Of a DNA stretch of 64,000 nucleotides, positions 59,625 to 64,000 are shown in pieces (the first letter of the stretch is position 1; each line of letters opens with the position of its first letter). Both the position numbers and the translations under genes were made by a program. The notes under the pieces are model-generated. The model saw only the letters and a program-made list of their open reading frames with translations, searched no databases and was not told the DNA's origin. This DNA comes from an uncultured Roseburia sp. (GTDB lineage Bacteria > Bacillota > Clostridia > Lachnospirales > Lachnospiraceae): contig CAJTOI010000005.1 of NCBI GenBank assembly GCA_910577925.1, forward strand, positions 1-64,000, written 5' to 3'.

Positions 59625-59663
59625 ACAGAAACGGCTGGTACGTCATCCGTCCTTCGCATCCCG

Positions 59664-60182
59664 TCAGTGATACATCCGTTTTAACCTGTCATACTCTCTG
59701 TTTATCTCCTGAATCGTATCGGTGTCACCCGCAAGATTATCGGGATGATAAATCTTAATCAAATCCTTATAGCGTTTCTTTAAGGACTGCTCGCTCTTGA
59801 CCCCGATGAAAAACTGCTCCCCGCGTATCACCTTTGCGCCCTGCAGCGGAGCCCCTTTCGCCTCATGGGCCGCCACATGGTCATAAAACCTGCGCTGCTT
59901 CTCCACCTGTGATTTCTCGTTCGCAAGCTTTACCAGCTCTTCCTCCAATAGCTTCCATTTCATCTCGAACAGCTGCTTTTCCTTGCGCATGCGCTGCTCT
60001 TCCACATTTTTGACGGCCGAAAACTCCTGTTTCTCCCGCTCGAATTTGCGGCGTTCCCGCTCAAACTCCCTTTTCTCCCGCTGCAATGCCTGTTTCTTAC
60101 GCTCAATCACTGCTGTCTCATGAAAACACCGCTGCCCAAGGCTGACACTCATGTCATCTGTCTTAAGTGCTGACTGATCCAT
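59664..60182 (-). CDS. Coiled-coil protein with C-terminal J domain
   Basis: 172 aa. Residues about 28-95 form a Glu/Arg/Lys-rich coiled coil (KQALQREKREFERERRKFER). The C-terminus (about 120-172) is a J domain: FFIGVKSEQSLKKRYKDLIK with IYHPDNLAGDTDTIQEINRE, the HPD needed to stimulate DnaK intact. The J domain is at the end rather than the start, unlike DnaJ. Probably targets DnaK to a specific client or complex. Located just downstream of the dnaJ operon terminator. Confidence 0.85.
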   Translation of the reverse strand: MDQSALKTDDMSVSLGQRCFHETAVIERKKQALQREKREFERERRKFEREKQEFSAVKNVEEQRMRKEKQLFEMKWKLLEEELVKLANEKSQVEKQRRFYDHVAAHEAKGAPLQGAKVIRGEQFFIGVKSEQSLKKRYKDLIKIYHPDNLAGDTDTIQEINREYDRLKRMYH

Positions 60183-60281
60183 GACTTCCTCGCTTTCCGC
60201 AGATGCATATACTATAACTTGTTCCCAATTAATGACATAATACTACATTTAGTTGCTTTGCTCAATAGGCAATATGACTAA

Positions 60282-60315
60282 AACGCCGGTACCTTTTTGG
60301 AAAGGCGCCGGCGTT
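60282..60315 (-). terminator. Terminator of the chaperone operon
   Basis: AACGCCGG..CCTTT with AAAGG..CCGGCGTT forms a long stem. On the minus strand it is followed by TTAGTC. It lies 11 bp after the dnaJ stop. Confidence 0.75.
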
Positions 60316-60325
60316 CCATACAATC

Positions 60326-61504
60326 CTATATATCATCGAGAGATTCTTTGAGCTTATCCATAAAGCCCTTTTTTTTCTTGTGCTTTCCGGCGGGCTCTGC
60401 GCCGCCTTCCTCCGTGCCCTTGCCGAGGGAATCTCCGGTGGCCGCATCAAACTGCCGCAGCAATTCTCTGGCCTCCTGGTTTAAGTTGGTCGGCGTCTGC
60501 ACGATCAAATCCACATACTGATCTCCGCGTATCGACTTGTTGCGCAGAGACGGAACCCCTTTTCCTTTGAGGCGGATCCGCGTCCCCGTCTGCGTGCCTG
60601 CCTTTACCTCATAGATCACGTCGCCGTCCACCGTGCCGATGCGGATCTCCCCGCCTAACGCCGCCTGCGCATACGAAATTCTGGCCGTCGAGAAGATATT
60701 CATATCCTGGCGCGTGAGAGACGGATGCCTTGAGACTATGACTTCCACGAGAAGGTCTCCTCTCGGCCCGCCGTTGATTCCAGGCTCTCCCTTCTCCCGG
60801 ATACGGACACTCTGTCCGTTGTCGATGCCGGCGGGAATCGATACCTGAATTTTTTTCTTATTGGAGATATAACCGGTTCCGTAGCAGCTCTGGCATTTTT
60901 CTCTTACGATTTTTCCGCTTCCGCTGCACTCCGGACAGGTCTGTACATTCTGTACCGTGCCGAAAAACGACTGCTGCGTGTACACAATCTTGCCTTTTCC
61001 TCCGCACTTCTGGCAGGTCTCCGGTGAAGTTCCCGGCTTTGCCCCGGTTCCGTGACAGGCGCCGCACTCGTCTTTGAGCACCATCTCGATCTCCTTTTCG
61101 CAGCCGAAAACCGCCTCCTCAAATGTGATACGGACACTGGTTCGCAGATTCTGTCCCTTCATCGGGCCGTCGTTTGCCCTTCTTCTGCCGCCGCCGAAGA
61201 AATCTCCGAAAATATCTCCGAAAATATCTCCCATGTCCATACCGGAAAAGTCAAAGCCGCCCGCGCCTCCTGCGCCGTCAAACGCGGCATGGCCGAACTG
61301 GTCATACTGGCGGCGTTTCTCGGCGTCGCTCAGCACCGCATATGCCTCCTGCGCTTCTTTAAATTTCTCCTCTGCCTCTTTGTCTCCCGGGTGCATATCC
61401 GGATGGTATTTCTTGGCCATAGAACGAAATGCTTTTTTTATCTCATCATCCGACGCGCTCTTGCTGACGCCTAAGACCTCATAATAATCTCTCTTATCTG
61501 CCAT
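60326..61504 (-). CDS. dnaJ: Chaperone DnaJ
   Basis: 392 aa from ATG 61504 (AGAGGAAAGG upstream). J domain [20 protein letters not shown] with [10 protein letters not shown], a Gly/Phe-rich segment ([20 protein letters not shown]), four CxxCxGxG zinc repeats ([39 protein letters not shown]) and the C-terminal substrate domains. Type I Hsp40 that delivers clients to DnaK and stimulates its ATPase. It follows dnaK by 100 bp. Confidence 0.97.
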   Translation of the reverse strand: MADKRDYYEVLGVSKSASDDEIKKAFRSMAKKYHPDMHPGDKEAEEKFKEAQEAYAVLSDAEKRRQYDQFGHAAFDGAGGAGGFDFSGMDMGDIFGDIFGDFFGGGRRRANDGPMKGQNLRTSVRITFEEAVFGCEKEIEMVLKDECGACHGTGAKPGTSPETCQKCGGKGKIVYTQQSFFGTVQNVQTCPECSGSGKIVREKCQSCYGTGYISNKKKIQVSIPAGIDNGQSVRIREKGEPGINGGPRGDLLVEVIVSRHPSLTRQDMNIFSTARISYAQAALGGEIRIGTVDGDVIYEVKAGTQTGTRIRLKGKGVPSLRNKSIRGDQYVDLIVQTPTNLNQEARELLRQFDAATGDSLGKGTEEGGAEPAGKHKKKKGFMDKLKESLDDI

Positions 61505-61604
61505 AACCTTTCCTCTTTCCAAATCCGAGTACCGCACAAGGGTTTCCGGATGTCACCACCCGGAAACCCCAACCGCTTTTATTGAAAATCTGAATTTTCA
61601 ATCT

Positions 61605-63542
<1,938 letters not shown>

Positions 63543-64000
63543 TTACTGTACGACCGCTACCATGCTGTGGCGGACGACCGCATCCTTGTAGGTGTATCCT
63601 TTCAGCAGCTCCTGGGCAATCACACCGGATGCAAGCTCCCCGTTTTCCACCTGCATCACCGCATTGTGGTACTCCGGGTCAAACTCTTTGCCCACCGCCT
63701 CGATCGGCGCAACGCCGATTGTCTCCAGTTCGGAGAGCAGCTGCTTATATATTTTATCCATGCCGACGACAAAAGCATCCTCTTTCGCCTCGTCCGGCAC
63801 GGCTGCAAGGCCTCTCTCAAAATTGTCAATGACCGGGAGTATTTTTTCAATGATGCTTCTCGCTCCCATGTCGTACATCTGCGCTTTCTCTTTATCCGTG
63901 CGCTTGCGGAAATTGTCAAATTCCGCCATCTGCCGCTTAACCTTATCGTTCAGCTCCTCGATCTGCTCGTCTTTTTTGTCCTTTTTCTTTTTGAAAAAGC
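63543..64000 (-). CDS. grpE: Nucleotide exchange factor GrpE, partial
   Basis: The C-terminal 151 codons are visible; the gene runs off the right edge of the window, so its start is missing. Charged coiled-coil (FKKKKDKKDEQIEELNDKVK) then AEFDNFRKRTDKEKAQMYDM, PVIDNFERGLAAVPDE and the C-terminal beta domain NAVMQVENGELASGVIAQEL then LKGYTYKDAVVRHSMVAV. Releases ADP from DnaK. hrcA, normally upstream, would lie outside the window. Confidence 0.96.
   Translation of the reverse strand, partial: FFKKKKDKKDEQIEELNDKVKRQMAEFDNFRKRTDKEKAQMYDMGARSIIEKILPVIDNFERGLAAVPDEAKEDAFVVGMDKIYKQLLSELETIGVAPIEAVGKEFDPEYHNAVMQVENGELASGVIAQELLKGYTYKDAVVRHSMVAVVQ

Overview
The window reads as a chromosomal segment of a Firmicute of class Clostridia, most likely a Lachnospiraceae gut commensal. 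The evidence is protein style and synteny: ireB-ruvX-DUF1292-RNase J-MltG-like-TrmR-TrhP, the argC-argJ-argB-argD cluster, comEA/comEC with holA, grpE-dnaK-dnaJ, a WalRK-type two-component pair, a GerMN lipoprotein and a DUF6033-type protein. Most genes lie on the minus strand. Most of the window is GC-rich; positions 1-4.8 kb and 38.6-40.3 kb are visibly AT-richer and look acquired.

Layout. 1-4.8 kb is a decaying accessory segment. It holds an XRE-type membrane regulator with a frameshifted lipoprotein, short hypothetical genes, two diverged copies of an intergenic repeat, a second frameshifted gene and a possible insertion-sequence end. 4.9-6.6 kb is an ECF sigma/anti-sigma pair. 6.7-14.2 kb is a tight operon, comEA - response regulator - histidine kinase - GerMN lipoprotein - comEC - holA, whose leader carries a terminator hairpin just before the comEA ribosome binding site. 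14.3-22.0 kb is arginine biosynthesis: argC, a GNAT enzyme, argJ, argB and argD on minus, with argG divergent and ArgR-like boxes between. 22.0-26.2 kb has a MocR-type regulator, a DUF2225 protein and glnS. 26.3-34.7 kb is a membrane cluster: solute-binding lipoprotein, two sugar-type permeases, HlyD-like adaptor and a MacB-periplasmic-like protein, with a divergent two-component system and an inverted repeat in the shared promoter region. No ATPase is encoded there.

34.75-35.28 kb is the most unusual object: a roughly 537-bp imperfect palindrome filling the space between the convergent kinase gene and trpS. 36.6-42.6 kb holds a DUF6033-type protein, an AI-2E/YtvI-family permease, an AAA ATPase with a broken RloB-like partner (probable defence remnant), a class D beta-lactamase-like lipoprotein and glycerate kinase. 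42.9-49.0 kb is the conserved ireB-to-TrhP housekeeping operon, which ends with a lactonase and a terminator. 49.1-56.0 kb holds tRNA/rRNA and protein modification genes (mtaB, thiI with its cysteine desulfurase, rsmE, prmA), an HPr-like gene, a nucleosidase and a four-unit palindromic tandem repeat. 56.1-64.0 kb has a DUF1848 protein, a chemoreceptor with an extracytoplasmic zinc-binding-type domain, luxS, a J-domain protein and the dnaJ-dnaK-grpE chaperone genes; grpE runs off the right edge.

No rRNA, tRNA, CRISPR array, complete insertion sequence or prophage was recognised. Function calls rest on recognised motifs and gene order; no database search was possible.
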